From Salvator merianae (taxonomy: Eukaryota; Chordata; Lepidosauria; Squamata; Teiidae): 64,000 nucleotides of DNA. Position 1 is the stretch's first letter. Each line of letters opens with the position of its first letter. This document shows positions 23,583-36,327 of the stretch, piece by piece. A model generated the notes under the pieces. The model was not told where the DNA came from. It was given only the letters and a program-made list of their open reading frames with translations, and ran no database searches. The stretch covers positions 9,190,248 to 9,254,247 of the forward strand of contig QVOM02000021.1 of assembly GCA_003586115.2 (NCBI GenBank). Direction: 5' to 3'. A program made the translations under genes and the position numbers.

Positions 23583-24247
23583 GGGCGTTTCCACACTTGA
23601 CGGAGCTAGGACTATTCCAGTTGGTCCATAGAGCTGGAACAGTTCAACTGTCCTAGAACAAAGCTATCCACACACTGCTCCCACAGCAGCCACACTCCAT
23701 AAGTGCAGAAAGACCCTTTACAGACAGCAGCCACATAGGTGGTAGAAGATACTCAGTGGACCTTTTTGCATTTACTGGTAATGTGAGGCCTAGACCTCTT
23801 CTGGGTCTGTCTCTTCTGCAGTCTGTGCAGAACAGAGAGGTCACACACCCTGATAGCATGCTCCATCCACACTGGAAGGCGTGTATACTAGTCCAGGTAT
23901 GGCAGCCTAGATCAGAACAGTAGTAGGTCTACTCATGAGTTACCGGTTCAGGTGGTGTGCAGAATGGCACATACCTCCATGATCCAGTTTAACAGAAGCA
24001 CCCATTTTGGCAGCACACAAAAAGGCCAGGAACTTTTGTTCCTGGCTGTTGGATTCGCTATAGCAAGCTATGAAGCTTCAAGCTACAGAAGCTACAAACT
24101 TCAGAGCAGCACAGGGCTGACCTGGAACCCCTGTCCCAAGTATGGATGGTCTTGTTTTGGAACAGCTGGACCACTCCAGCAGAGAACTGTTCCAGTAGGA
24201 ATGAACTAGTTGGAGTGGTCTTAGCCCCGTTGAGTGTGGAAATGCCC
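23583..24247. mobile_element. GGGCGTTTCCACACTTG DNA element, 665 bp
   Basis: The left end GGGCGTTTCCACACTTGACG is inverted at the right as CGTTGAGTGTGGAAATGCCC, with subterminal CTAGGACTATTCCAGTTGG against AACTAGTTGGAGTGGTCTTA. It is non-coding. Flanking triplets are AAA and AGT, so no exact duplication was found. Relatives by sequence are 18332-18663 and 55455-55640. Confidence 0.75.
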
Positions 24248-24769
24248 AGTAGAGACCCCAGGGAATGGATGTCCAAACACCCATGCTGGCACTTCATCCA
24301 GGGCATTTGCCAGCTGGCAGTAACTCTCAAGGCACCATTCCTACAGAGCAGGATAAAAAATTCTGAGGATACCCATCACCCTCAGCTGCTTGCGTGGCAC
24401 ATGGTGGCCATGCAAGTGACTTACCTTGTGTAAAAAATGGGCCATTTCTGGGGCCATTTGCAACACAACTGGGAAGTTATCTCTATGAAGCTGAGGAGCT
24501 TCCAAGCTTTAAAGTTTTTCAGCTTCACAGACAGAGGGCAAAATGCAGGATGTGCAGATGTCATACTCCTTGCCCTGCCTAAGGTGGGAGCAACTGCCCC
24601 TGTCAACCGGATCCTGCCAAAGCTTTTTTAAATATATAAGTTCAAGTACATTACAGGTTGATGCATGAGATAATTTGAGTGCTAATAAGGTTACTATATA
24701 CTATCATAAATATACTGACACGTTCCAAATTTTGAATATTATTAGGATGCTTTCAACATTTCATGTTTA

Positions 24770-26040
24770 ATAGATATTGAATATGGGAACGCAAAATGGA
24801 TACATATTGAAAAAAGTGTACAAAAAAAAGCAAGAAAATATTTATTTACAATAAAATAAACAGAAAGTGGAAGGAGCTACATATAGGCTCAAGTAGAGTT
24901 ATGCTCTCAGTTTAGATAAGATGGCAGAAGTTAGTAAAGGGAGATTCCAAATTAGCCACAACAGGAATCATAAATAAGCAACTAGTTATAGGTAGAGAGG
25001 AGACAGATAAATTAAAAATGTCCGGAATTAACAGAGCGGAACAATTATAGCAAGAGAGAAATTAATAGAAATATTAGGAACGAACAAATGGTTGCAAATC
25101 TAAGGGACATTAAGCTGCATAAACGAAACTGAAACAAAGGAATTATTGAAAAACCAAACGTCCCCTTTTGAGGAGATAATTAAAAAGAAGATTACAGATA
25201 ATAAAGGTGTTAGGAGGGAGTATATACGACTTGTTAAGAGGTCAAGGGGAGGTGATAATAGTTAACCTAAGAGATATTGGAAATAAGATCTAAGAATAGA
25301 TATAAAGGATATTGAAAGAGAGAGAAAATATTAATAAAATAAAACAGAATAGGGTTAAAGAATTAAGGAAGAAAGTTATTTATAAATGGGATAGAACTCC
25401 TTGCCAAACAGCTTGTATTTTTAGAAATTCAAATTCAAACTGTTGGCATGGCTGCTTAAAAAAAGGTATCTACATACGTATGTTCTGGGTGTGTGAAAAA
25501 GTACAAGTATTTTAGAAGATGGTTGAAGAAGAAATTAGCAAGATATTACAGAAGAATATTATGTTAACAAAAGAATTATGTATAGGACATATTATGAATG
25601 AGAATTTTCTAAATGAGGAAGAGAAATTCATTATGGACCAATTCATAACCGCTGCCTTAGAAGTTCTGGCATACAGATGGAAAGACTCAATGAAATGGAC
25701 TGAGCAAAACTGGTATAAATATATCATGGATCAAACAAGATATCAAATGATAAATGAAATAAAGGAAGCATTTAGATTTCAAGGTCAGAGAAGAGGAATT
25801 AGGGAAAACGGATCAAAATGAAAGAATATCTAGAGTCAAGCCCGGAGAGTATAGAATGGATTTAACAATTACAAAGTGTCTTCCAGTGAGCAATAATTCT
25901 ACATCAAAATGAGTGGCAGAGTCTGAGGGTGGGTGGGTGAGGGGGAGAAATAATAACAAAAATTACAATAATAATATGCTATATATACAGATGCATATAA
26001 TTTAATTGGTGGGAAAGTTTCATATAAAAACAATAAAAAA
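24770..26040 (+). mobile_element. L1 LINE ORF2 C-terminus and 3' UTR
   Basis: A-rich sense strand. The frames near 25384-25821 carry L1 ORF2 C-terminal landmarks: DRTPCQTACIF, NCWHGC.KKGIYIRMFW.CEKV, then EEISKILQKNI. A TAG at about 25513 splits the frame where the family has a tryptophan, and upstream sequence is full of stops, so it is a dead copy. The 3' UTR (25822 onward) includes a G-rich run GGGTGGGTGAGGGGGAG and ends in AATAAAAAATATTTTA. This is 5'-truncated L1. Confidence 0.8.
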
Positions 26041-26444
26041 TATTTTAGCATCAGTACATAGTTCTGGGCTTAGTTTTTTTTCATATTTTTTTAACAAACA
26101 GTTACATCATCAATACTAATATTATGGTTTTGTTACTGAAATGATCACTGATGTTATAGGTGTTTTTCTTCCATCCTGCACACAATCATCCACTTTGAAA
26201 ATGCATTCCATTGTGAAAATTAATTGTCCCTTTTCCCTTTCCTTATTCACTTTGGAATAGCCAGCCAGTCATACTGAAAATACCACCACCACCACCACCA
26301 CCACAACAAAGAAGTGGGATGATTTAACATCGGGAGCCTGTTGGCCTTTCATTTATTGGCACTGTTAATATTCAGTGCCTTGCTATCAATAAATCCTCCT
26401 AATAGTATCTGTATGATAAGCATCTCAAGGAAAATGTATCAGAG
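26041..26444. other. Unassigned DNA with a (CCA)n repeat
   Basis: A CCA trinucleotide run occupies 26282-26304; otherwise nothing was recognised. Confidence 0.5.
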
Positions 26445-26680
26445 CAGTGATTCCCAACCTGGAGTTAGCTTATCTCCAGGTGTACAAACCAGGACATTTA
26501 GGGACTCGTGAAAAAAATTGAACAATGGCAGAAAAAGGCACACAGATCAACAGCATAAGGCGCCTATATTAATTACAAACATTTTGCTAATATAAAAGGT
26601 ACAATTTATGGAAATCAGCTGCCAAGGGATGCGCAAGTGAAAAAAGGGATGCGCAAGTGAAAAAAGGTTGAGAACCACTG
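26445..26680. mobile_element. hAT non-autonomous element, CAGTGATTCCCAACC ends
   Basis: The left end CAGTGATTCCCAACCTGG is inverted at the right as GGTTGAGAACCACTG. The termini are typical of vertebrate hAT elements, but the flanking 8-mers TATCAGAG and TGCTGGAG do not match, so the target duplication has decayed. Near the right end the unit GGGATGCGCAAGTGAAAAAA is duplicated in tandem (about 26625-26666). Confidence 0.72.
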
Positions 26681-27404
26681 TGCTGGAGCATTTCAGTACT
26701 GCATAAGGGATGTGTGCACACATCAACATTCATCTGAATAATTTCTTGTAATAACTGAATATAAATAATACTATTTAGTATGATTGCTATTGAAAAGCTA
26801 AGCAGGATCAGATCTTAGTGGGAACTAGTAGAAAGTCTCAGGAGCTCAGATTCGAACAATTCTGCAAACAGGCAGCGGCAAGCCACTTTCATATTGCTGC
26901 TGACATCAGCTGCCACAACAGCATGGGAAAGTGGTTGGTACATTTTTTATCATTATGTCAAACTGCATTTCAATTCACTGTGGATCAAAACCCATGGGTT
27001 AAATACAAGTTGCCAATTATAGTTTCCTCTCTCCTCCTACACACGGGGTGATTAACTGTCGTCCAGAAATCAACATGCAGTCATGTAGCCACGAGGAGTC
27101 AAGATTATCCTCTTACCCTCAATTGACAGTTAAGTGGCAAATTTAAGTGGCAAATTTAAGGTGGGAGCTCAGAGAGAAATGACGCACAAAATGCCCAGAC
27201 CAACAATAAAGCTTAACTTAAGTAAAATAATTATAATGACAATTCTCAAAGGAATTTTAAAATTTGTTAAGATTCTGGTACTGATAAGCCAGCTAAAACT
27301 TCATTAACTGTTAATTTATGGATTGCATAATATTGTGAAGAAAAGAGTTCTACTCCTGCTACAGAATTTCTTTCCTCTCTTCCCGTTCTCCAAAAAGTTC
27401 CAGA

Positions 27405-27550
27405 GAAAAGTTCTCAAATTGTGGGCCTCTGGATGCTCCTGGACTACAGTTCCCATCAGCACCTGAAGCCAGTGTTGCAGCCAATGGAAAGGAATGATAA
27501 AAACTACAGTTCATCAGTACTTGGAGAGCTGCTGTCAAGCACCCCTGACT
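27405..27550. mobile_element. Dispersed ACTACAGTTCCCATCA repeat
   Basis: It contains GGACTACAGTTCCCATCAGC and the inverted relative AAAACTACAGTTCATCAG, and ends AAGCACCCCTGACTT. The phrase is common in interspersed repeats of reptiles and other vertebrates and resembles a hAT-type end. Boundaries are uncertain. Confidence 0.45.
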
Positions 27551-27637
27551 TAAAGCCACCCTCACACTATCCCCCTTCCCAGGGATTCATGATCAGGTTT
27601 ATCAGGGTAGCAAGAATGAAAGTCCTTGTTGAGACAG

Positions 27638-28162
27638 GAGGTTGAAACATCAGTAGAATTAATATAAAAAGCAAAGAAATAAAGCATAGGATACATTCTA
27701 GGCTTTTAAAATTAAAGTCTTATCCTAATGGCTATCAATGTGGCAATGAATTCCATAACTGTGTTTCTGACACTTGCAAATATCATTCTACATTCTAGTA
27801 GTTGAGGAGATAATAGTTACTCTTTAATAACCCTTTCTACAATGAGCTATAATACTTTTTATGAATGATTCATTTGATATTTGATATTCTGGAGTTTCAT
27901 CTTTATCCCACAACCTCCAGATCACTAGGTGAGTATAGACAAATGTTCTTTGTCCCTCCCTTATAAAAAAGAAGAAAGTAGCTCCCTTTCCCGTTTTTTG
28001 TATGTAGCCTATTAAAGACTTATCTTTTTACTCAGGCACTTCCTATGTGAATGTTTGGCCATTTCCCCACTTCGATGTGAGCTGCTCCAGTGGGACTGGA
28101 TCAGCTGGAATGGTCTGCTGCCTGATCCAGTTCTTCTGAGGTTGAAACATTAGTAGAATTAA
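27638..28162. repeat. Inserted copy of the 471-bp segment with 25-bp direct repeats
   Basis: Bases 27668-28138 repeat 17943-18413 with about three substitutions. The copy is bracketed by two near-identical 25-bp sequences, 27638-27662 and 28138-28162, both containing GAGGTTGAAACAT and AGTAGAATTAA and differing at one base. This is the structure expected when a copied segment is inserted at a staggered break. It has no A tail and no inverted termini, and it stops inside the DNA element that its source contains. Confidence 0.85.
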
Positions 28163-28349
28163 CCCGCAAGTGTTCAGTCAGGGTACTTTCCAATGAACCA
28201 GATATTGTAATTTGCTTCTGTGAAAGCAAGAGTCCAAAATGTGTGAAATTTCAAAATTGCCAGCTTTCATCCCTCAGAGACTCAGTCTTCAGGCAGGATA
28301 GGTCCAGTGCCTAGTTCTGTTCTCTAATTAGCTATCACAGCGTCATTAC

Positions 28350-29930
28350 ATAAGAACATAAGAGAAGCCTTGCTGGATCAGGCCACGGCCCATCTAGTGC
28401 AGCATTCTGTTTCACACAGTGGCCCACCAATTGCTTCTGGGCATTCTCAGGCAGAATATAAAGGCAAAACCTTCACCTGCTCTTGACTCCCTGCAAATGG
28501 TTTTACAGACATCCTGCCTGTCTCTCCAACCTGGAGGCAGTACCTAGGCATCCATTCTAGTAGCCATTGATACACCTGACCTCCATGAATCTGTCCAATC
28601 CTTTCATAAAGCTATCCAGGCTGATTGCTGTCACCACCTCATCCGGTAATAAATTCCACAGACCGACCACCCTCTGGGTGAAAAAATACTTCCCCTTGTC
28701 AGTCCTAACGTTCCTACCCATAAGCTTCAGAGAGTGCCCCCTGGTCCTAGTGTTGTGTGTGAGAGAAAAAAACTTCTCTTTATCCACCTTATCCATACCG
28801 TGTATGATTTTATAAACTTCAATCAGGTCTCCTCTTAAACGCCGCTTTTCAAGGCTGAAGAGGCCAAGGCGTTGCAGCCTGATTTCGTAAGGAAGGTGTT
28901 CCAGCCCCTTAATCATTCTGGTTGCCCTTTTTTGCACCTTCTCCAGTTTCACAATATCCTTTCTGAGGTGAGGTGACCAGAATTGTACACAATATTCCAA
29001 GTGTGGCCTCACCATAGATTTGTAAAGAGGCACAATAACACTTGCCAACTTGTTTTCTATTTCCTTCCTTATTACCCCTAGCACTGAATTTGCTTTTTTC
29101 ACTGCCGCTGCACACTGGGTTGACACCTTCATTGAGCTGTCTACCAGAACCCCAAGATCCTTTTCCTGGTCTGTCACAGAAAGTTTGGCCCCCATCAGTT
29201 TATAGGTATAATTGGGGTTCTTTGTCCCGATGTGCATCACTTTGCACTTGCTAAGATTGAAGTGCATTTGCCACTTCGTTGCCTACTCACCCAATGTCAG
29301 GAGATCCCTCTAGAGCTCTTTACAATCACTCAGTTTTTACTACCCTGAACAATTTAGTGTCATCAGCAAACTTTGCTAACTCACTGCTTACCCCTGTGTC
29401 GAGATCATTTATGAATAAATTAAGAAGCAGGGGTCCTAATACTGAATCTTGCGGGACCCCACTTTTCACCTCTTTCCATTCTGAGAACTGACCATTTATT
29501 CCTACTCTCCGTTTCCTGTCCTTAAGCCAGTTACCAATCCAGGACAGGACCTCTCCTCTTATTCCGTGACTGCTGAGTTTATTCAGGAGTCTTTGATGAG
29601 GGACTTTGTCAAAAACCTTCTGAAAGTCCAGATAGACAGTGTCAACTGGATCACCTTTATCCACACGTTTATTAACACTTCCGAAGAATCGTAACAAGTT
29701 TGTAAGGCACGATTTACCTTTGCAGAAGCCATCCTGATTTTCTTTCAGCAATGCTTGCTTTTCTATGTGTTTAGTAATTTTATCCTTAATTACGGTTTCC
29801 ATCACTTTACCTGGAACTGATGCTAAGCTGACTGGTCTGTAATTTCCTGGATCATCCTTTGATCCATTTTTGAAGATCGGTGTCACATCTGCCGCCCTCC
29901 AGTCTTCAGGCACAGAGCCTGATTTTAGGG
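28350..29930 (-). mobile_element. CR1 LINE, reverse transcriptase to 3' end
   Basis: Minus strand, 5'-truncated. The frame 29326-29913 starts in [15 protein letters not shown] and continues with [36 protein letters not shown] and FADDTKLF, the core CR1 reverse-transcriptase blocks. The frame 28557-29267 carries the C-terminal part ([35 protein letters not shown]). The two frames are offset by one base and separated by a frame break near 29270-29325, and DFQKVFDKV replaces the usual DFxKAFDxV. It ends at the usual CR1 3' text near TAAGAACATAAGAG. It is much better preserved than the copy at 962-2985, but inactive. Confidence 0.93.
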
Positions 29931-32900
29931 AAAGACTTATATATTTGAAAGATTTCTAGAATTCTTCAAATGGGGAACAGATGAGCAAAGCTTGGTGGTT
30001 CAGTATTTGTTAGCAAACAAGCTCAGTTTCCTAAAGCATGACACCTAGTTCACTATGAGTATCAGCTTTAATGATCAGTCAGTAACAATAAACCACACAG
30101 AACATAGATTTCACACTACTTTATACTTTATTATGCAGCCTTCCCACTTGCTGCTCAATGGCACCATATTCGCAACATTCCCCTTTCGATTTCCTAAAAC
30201 CAGGTTCCTAAAGCCTTGAGAAGCATCTGCTCAATATAAAACTGGCATTCCTGCATTATCTCACAAGCTGGGAAAGCAAGGTCTGCTTGCTTTCAAGGAC
30301 AAGCTGAATCCACCATCACATCCTGTACAGCCACAACAGGAATCTCATCCTTCCCCCACGAACCAGCTGTAAAAGGTCCCCAAGCCAGGTAAGCTGAGCC
30401 TAAGCCAGTCACCCACTTTAACAATTGGGACACCTTGATGAACTTCTCCAAGCCAGCTTGGAGATGCTGGGGCCCAAGTTTTTAGGCTTGCCACATCTGT
30501 AAACTCATGGCATTATTTAATTATTCAGAGTTTCAATTCACAATACAGGAAAATCATTAAATAGTTTCACATACAACAAGACCCAGCATCTGGGGGTGCA
30601 ACAGAAGGTCTGAGTGGCGATTTCCCACTTGCTTTTGATGTTTGTAATGCAGCACTCTCTGATTCAAGGCACAAGTGCCTACTTCCATATTGAAAGAAAA
30701 AGTGGCGTGCCTTACATTATGGACATAAAGACAAAGGCTCTTTCTTTCTGTTGTATCGTTAGGTGACAAGCATACATACAGGGTTAGCTGCTGTCAGCCT
30801 TGCAAATTACAACTATCCCAAATACATGTGAGCATGGAAAATTAAATCTTGAAAAAAATTATGTCAGTTAAAGCTCCAGTTTCCCCAATACAGTAACTGA
30901 ACCAACACTTGATAACTGAACCAAGTAACTTGGTTTGTTCATGGGAATACAGTTTGAAGAAACTTGTGGGAAATATACCTTAGTTAATTTATCAGTGTAC
31001 AACCACAACACTGACTTAATATGTAAGTACTACAATCATATTTTCATTTTCAATTTTACTTTTGACAGTACAGTAGGAACAATCACTTCTCCATGCTGTC
31101 TTCTTACACTACTAGAGGCGTCTGAAACCATTAAGCACGAAAAATACAAACCTGAGAAAAAATAATTAACCAAGTCTTATTTTAGTTCTCCTTGATCTGA
31201 AAATTCTCTGTAATGTGCAGAGTGATAGTTTATTATCCTGGGAAGATTCTTTTCAGTTTGCTGCCTGCATGCATCTGGACTGTATATAAGGGGAACAGAA
31301 AACTCAATTTCATCTCATTTACTAATTTAAACTGTAACTGAGTATAGCAACCAGTATTGATACTTAAAACACCAAATATCTTTCAAATACCATAAGATCT
31401 AAAGAACACTGCATTTCTGAATAATGGAAAAGATTTCTTATATTTTAAACATGCAGGTAAGTATCCATAAAACAACCAAACACACATGCTATGTAAAAAA
31501 AAATCTTGTATCTCGTAAAAGTATAACACCAGAATTGACATGCCTTATCATTCAGATTTTAAATTTGGGTTCAAGAACACGGAGTAAACCAGAATCAAAA
31601 ATATTACAAATTCTAATCCTAGCATTTTATGAAATTTGGGTGACTCTGAAACTCTGTCACACTGTAGGCTGATCCCTAGTGTTTTCTATCTATTTGTCAC
31701 CTTCCAACCATTTCAGTAAGAGGAAGTAAGACTTTTGGATCATCCATAACCATTCACCCACTTCCTTCAGAGCGGGGATGTCACAACTGTACTCCACTAG
31801 ATGTTTCAGTACTGCAGCACTCATGGCCCATGTATAGGGAATACGTTTGAGGACTAGAGAACACCAGTTTTACTGTTTGCCTTTGCTGTCTGTTAAGAAT
31901 AGTAAACCAGGCTTTTATCTGACACGGATCTGGTCTGCCACATTTACCATACACCAAAGGTGAAAAGCAAACCGCTGTTCATTTCCACAGATGCTTTCTG
32001 CTTGCTTCACACCAGACACAAACAAATTGATTTTCATATCCCAAAAATGTACTGACCATGACAGCTATAATCTTGCAGCATTTCACAAGGCACTATTTGA
32101 GCACACCTATTCTAGGGTAGCAAGTCCTAGGCCCCAGTCACATTTAAGTTTTACTCTAGCTTCAGTCCACTTTTGGATTCACATCAGCAAAGCAACAAAT
32201 CATTTTCTTTCCACATTATCTAACACAAAGATGGATTTTCTGAGTTAGGTGATGCTGAAATAAAACATTTTATTACTTTACTGATGTGTTCTCTCAGTCT
32301 GAAAGTGGACCAAAGCTGGATTAAAACTTAGCTGTGATTGGGCCCCTACAGACATGCAAATAAATATAAATGCATGTGTTAGATGGGCTCTAGTTGTATA
32401 CTTGACCATGAAGGAAAATGGTCACCTCTGGTGAGAGGAAGAAAATCTCTCTTGTCCTCCAAGAGCACTCCAGAAAGAAGTTATACTTATTTTTAGGAAC
32501 AGTATTTAGGAGCAGGAAGGGTAAAGGCTACATAGTTCGGAAAGATCAAAGGCAAGGCACCAATTGTTCCCCCCTCCTGTTGTCTTCCCAGTTTTGCTCT
32601 GCAGGATGCTATCACGAGGCCAGGCTAATGGACTGAACGGGTCATTAATTCAATCCAGTTTCACCCTTCTTATGTTCTTACTGCACACAGCATCCTGCTA
32701 CATGCCCACTTTCTTCATCTACTACTTTAGGGTGCTTTTCATACGCAGCAGACCCTCAAAGTAATGCCCATTTCTACCCATCCTACTTCACATACAGCTT
32801 CATATGAGAGGGCTGTATACAGATCCATGTCAACTAGGACGACTACCTGCAATTTGTTCCCACTCTATCTTATCTCTTTACCGAGGTTAACTATGCATCA

Positions 32901-34035
32901 GGTACTACTTCCCCACACCTTGCTCTGAAATTTTACCATTTAATGCTACTACAGAAGCTAGACAGGGAACAGTGAACAGTGACAACCCCAAGTACTGCTA
33001 CTGAAAGATGATCAACTTATATTTCTTCAAGAATAATACAAACTCATCTCAAAGAACTCACTTTAGGGAAAAAAAACCCTGAGTCAACTCCTTTATGCTC
33101 TAAAATGTACAAAAGAATTTGGAGACTAAGTGACTTAAGTCAGTGGCAGCACACATATGTATCACAAGTTCAGAATTACTCAGAAACATTTCCAATAACC
33201 TAACTTCACATGACTTCCTTTCAAGTCAAAAACTCTGAAATATGATGAAGCTGTGTGAAGGAGATTTTTTCGGAATGTTTCCAGGTAACGTGAATCATGG
33301 AACACACGCTTTTGTGCTAACAGCGCCTAGCAAAATGTGAGCACAGTGTGCTACCTGCACAAATATGGTGCAAACTACATACAATGAAACATGAATAGGA
33401 TGTACAGGATGCACTTTTACACAATTAGCACTGAATGTACATTATCCTTAAATAACTACTCCTGACGATTACTCTGCTACCTCCTGTTCTACAGTGTCCT
33501 CCCAACATTCTCGTCTGATTTTGAAATGGGTTAAACACCTGCAAGGATGAATCATCATCATCTGTCCATTTGTATTCTGCTTTTCCATGGTATGCTCAAG
33601 GCTGTTAACAAGCAATTATTAAACAAAATGCAAAGCAACTATGCTACCTGCCCACTGATGGCTGGATCAATATTTTCATTAACTCTGCTGTATTAAAACT
33701 TTTCATAATCTGTATTTGGGAACATTATGATCTGCTGACGATACCCATCCTATCATTTTATACCATCCAATTCAGGAGAGGCTATTCAGGTGCTTGACTC
33801 TTACCTGTAGAAAGTAATGGGCTGGATATGGACTAATAAACTGAAAGGGAATCTATACAACATGGAGGTACTATCTATCATATGCTCTCACATGTATGAA
33901 ATCGATACTCTGTTCTTGATTGTGCTACACTCTCATGAAAGCGACAAATACATAATTTGGGGTTCCTGCTGGGTTCATATCTCCCCCTCCCCCTCTCTCA
34001 AATAAAGCTCATGTAGCAGCACTATCTATTTCCAT
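29931..34035. other. Mostly unassigned 4.1-kb stretch of presumed intron
   Basis: No exon or clear transposon was recognised. A possible minus-strand L2-like tail (CTTTTCCATGGTATGCTC) lies near 33570-33620, and 31780-31860 faintly resembles the repeat at 27405. Much of the rest reads as unique DNA. Confidence 0.4.
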
Positions 34036-34625
34036 CTCTGGCTGGTTTGCCAGCCACAGTTCTTTCTGGATCAAAGTAGCATGGCCATAGTAACCCATGC
34101 TCTGGTAACTTCCAGACTGAAGTATTGTAATGCTGTCTACAAGGGAGTGTCCTTCAAGTCAGTTTGGAAGCTTTAACTCATGCAAAATGCGTTAGTGAGT
34201 CTTAAAGAAATTGCCTAGTTGTCAATTAGCTACCAAGTCAAATTCAATATTTTAATTTTGACTCATCAAGTCCTAAACAATTTGGGATCTAAACAGAAAA
34301 GGAATGCCTACTGTTGTACAGACCAGCTGTACATTAAAATCAGGTAGAGAGACCCTCTTGGTAATGCATCACTGTTAGAGAGCCTTCTCTGTAATAGCCC
34401 CAAGATGTAGGATGGCCCTGCCTTCTAAGCTACATCAAGTATCATCATTCTACAAATTCAGACAGTTGGTGAAGACACACATATCTACTTGTGCCTTCAG
34501 ATGAAGAGGGAATTCTTCTCTTCAGCCAGGTAATGCTTTAATTGTATTTGGTTGTTGCTTTATGCATTTTAATTGTTGTAATCTGCCTTGAGACCTCAGG
34601 GCACAGGGCATGATATAAATGGAAG
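34036..34625 (+). mobile_element. Decayed L2 LINE C-terminus and tail
   Basis: Nucleotide phrases follow the L2 order seen at 14150-14836: GTAACCCATGCTCTGGTAAC, then CTTCCAGACTGAAGTATTGTAATGC, then a long decayed coding stretch, then the 3' UTR TGTAATCTGCCTTGAGACCTC and ATGATATAAATGG. No long frame survives. Confidence 0.65.
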
Positions 34626-34688
34626 CCATCACCATCATTATCATCACTGGTGGAAGACATCTACCACTTCCTTTTCTTATATGAGTAC

Positions 34689-34847
34689 GAGCAGCAGCCG
34701 GCGGCTTTAAGCCTGGGCGTTCGTGCCCCGCACAAAGTGTGCCATGGCCTACTGAGGCAGTATGGAGGTCTGCAGGCCCCACGAACGGCCACGGTGTGCT
34801 TTGCGCGGGGCGCAAACACCCAGGTGTAAAGCCACCGCCCACCGCTG
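34689..34847. mobile_element. CAGCGG-family hAT MITE, 159 bp
   Basis: The right end GCCCACCGCTG is intact; the left end GAGCAGCAGCCGGCGGC is altered. Inner arms GGCTTTAAGCCTGGGCGTT and AACACCCAGGTGTAAAGCC are the family signature. ATGAGTAC is repeated exactly at 34681-34688 and 34848-34855. The centre is a further inverted repeat (GCACAAAGTGTGCCATGGCC against GGCCACGGTGTGCTTTGCGC). Confidence 0.87.
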
Positions 34848-35131
34848 ATGAGTACCCTGTATCACTAAAAACATAGGCCAGTCTTGCTTCATGTCTCAGC
34901 ATCGTTTACAGGAGGACATAATAAGTGCTTAAATACATAAAATGTACTATAATCAGCATACTGAATATAATTAGTAGTCTGGTGAGTCATTGTTTTATTC
35001 TGCTCTAGTGGAAGAACTGAGAAGAAAGACAAGAAAAAGGAATGAGCACTAACACAAACGTATTGACACTGATCTCAATGGAACACCTAGTAATCTAATA
35101 GCTCCATTTAAAGCTTTAAACTACTTACTAC

Positions 35132-35381
35132 TAGCTATGTGCAAATTAGGTTCAGGTTTGCCTGGTTCAAATCAAACCAAAGCACCAACTTGTTCATAAG
35201 GAGCTGGTTCAATTCAAACCACACCAAAGCTTCAAGCTTAACGTGTATTTTAATGTGTTTATTCTTGCTTTTTACTAATAGAACAGTTTGTGAACAGTTC
35301 GAGGTTCCATTCAAACCAGGTCAAGCCTGTTCAACCCAGTTCTAGGTCGAACCAAACCATGAACAATCAGTTGCACATATA
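35132..35381. mobile_element. Old TAGxxATGTGCA-ended palindromic element
   Basis: The left end TAGCTATGTGCAAATTAG is inverted at the right as CAGTTGCACATATA. The interior is an irregular run of inverted GGTTCAAAT/ATTCAAACC modules (TTCAGGTTTGCCTGGTTCAAA, GGTTCCATTCAAACC). Its ends resemble those of 59261-59869, but the modules differ and no target duplication survives. Confidence 0.55.
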
Positions 35382-36325
35382 AGCACCAACATATCTGTCT
35401 CAAAATTTTAATGATAGTTACTGTAGATAATGCATTGGTTTAAACATTAACAGATTTTAATAGCAGATCACTACAAAGCACTTTTCTATATCAATGAAGG
35501 ATTTTTATTTTTTTTAATTATGGTGATACAAAAGCTGCATTGGCTTGCAGGAATGTACGTTTGGATACAAGAGCATTCATTATCCAATGAGACCAGCAAT
35601 AGTTTTTCTATTTCATTGTAAGCCAAGGCTGTGAACAGCTTGGGTATATTTAAATGCTGGTGTTATCCCAAGAGTCCTCATTCATATATTGAGTTCATAC
35701 ACATAGCTCAGTTGTAAGTTGATTACACCACAGTTTTTGCCTTTTCTGTATAACAGCAGTGGTTTTCAAAACAAACACCTTCCTCAATTCAAGGGGCCTT
35801 TTCCGTATTCATTCAGCTGAAAAATCTGCTTGTTGCAGAACAGCGTGAATTTTTTAGGTAGAGCAGAAAGCAGACCTGTTACCTTACGTGAGCTGAAAAT
35901 GTGCCCTAAACACAAGAGTTCCTATCATTCAAATCTGTACCTACTGATGGACACTGTATCTTTCAGGAAGGCTTGCTTGTTCTTAGTAACATCCTCATTG
36001 AAGGATGCCCCAAAAGTTCTGGGGAACACATTTGAAGAAATATTGTGTTTTAGAAACTCTTATTACATATTCTTAACCATTCCACAGCCAGCTTTTATGA
36101 GAAGTGAAACCAAAACATGACAAAAGAATTGTATTAGTTTTCAGAACAGGAAAATACATGATATACTTAATGGAATGTAATTTACACCATTACAACACTA
36201 AACAGAACATCACCAGCACTGGAGATAAATTCAGTGATGTATTAAACCAGAAAGGGCATTTTTAACAATGAACCGTTTAATAATGAATCGTTAACATCTC
36301 TTGTGGAAAAAAAGACACTACTAAC
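35382..36325. other. PIK3R1 intron 2, proximal part
   Basis: Intronic DNA immediately downstream of exon 2 in the gene's sense (minus strand). No transposon was recognised and the open frames are short. Confidence 0.5.
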
Positions 36326-36327
36326 CT
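36320..36327 (-). promoter_or_regulatory. Splice donor of PIK3R1 exon 2
   Basis: On the minus strand the exon ends GATCAGCCAG and the intron begins GTTAGTAG, with GT at 36325-36324. It leaves the reading frame in phase 1 (111 codons plus one base). The -2/-1 AG and the GT are canonical, although +3 is T. Confidence 0.82.

Noticed and set aside
25519..25821. A 100-codon frame as a small gene
   Set aside because: It continues L1 ORF2 C-terminal sequence after an in-frame stop.
28557..29913. Reverse transcriptase frames as an active gene
   Set aside because: They are parts of a CR1 element broken by a frame shift and 5'-truncated; no intact ORF2 remains.
1..36325. Further PIK3R1 exons
   Set aside because: No frame with the p85-alpha linker, RhoGAP-like or SH2 segments was found; the following intron is long in mammals too, so exon 3 is probably outside the window.
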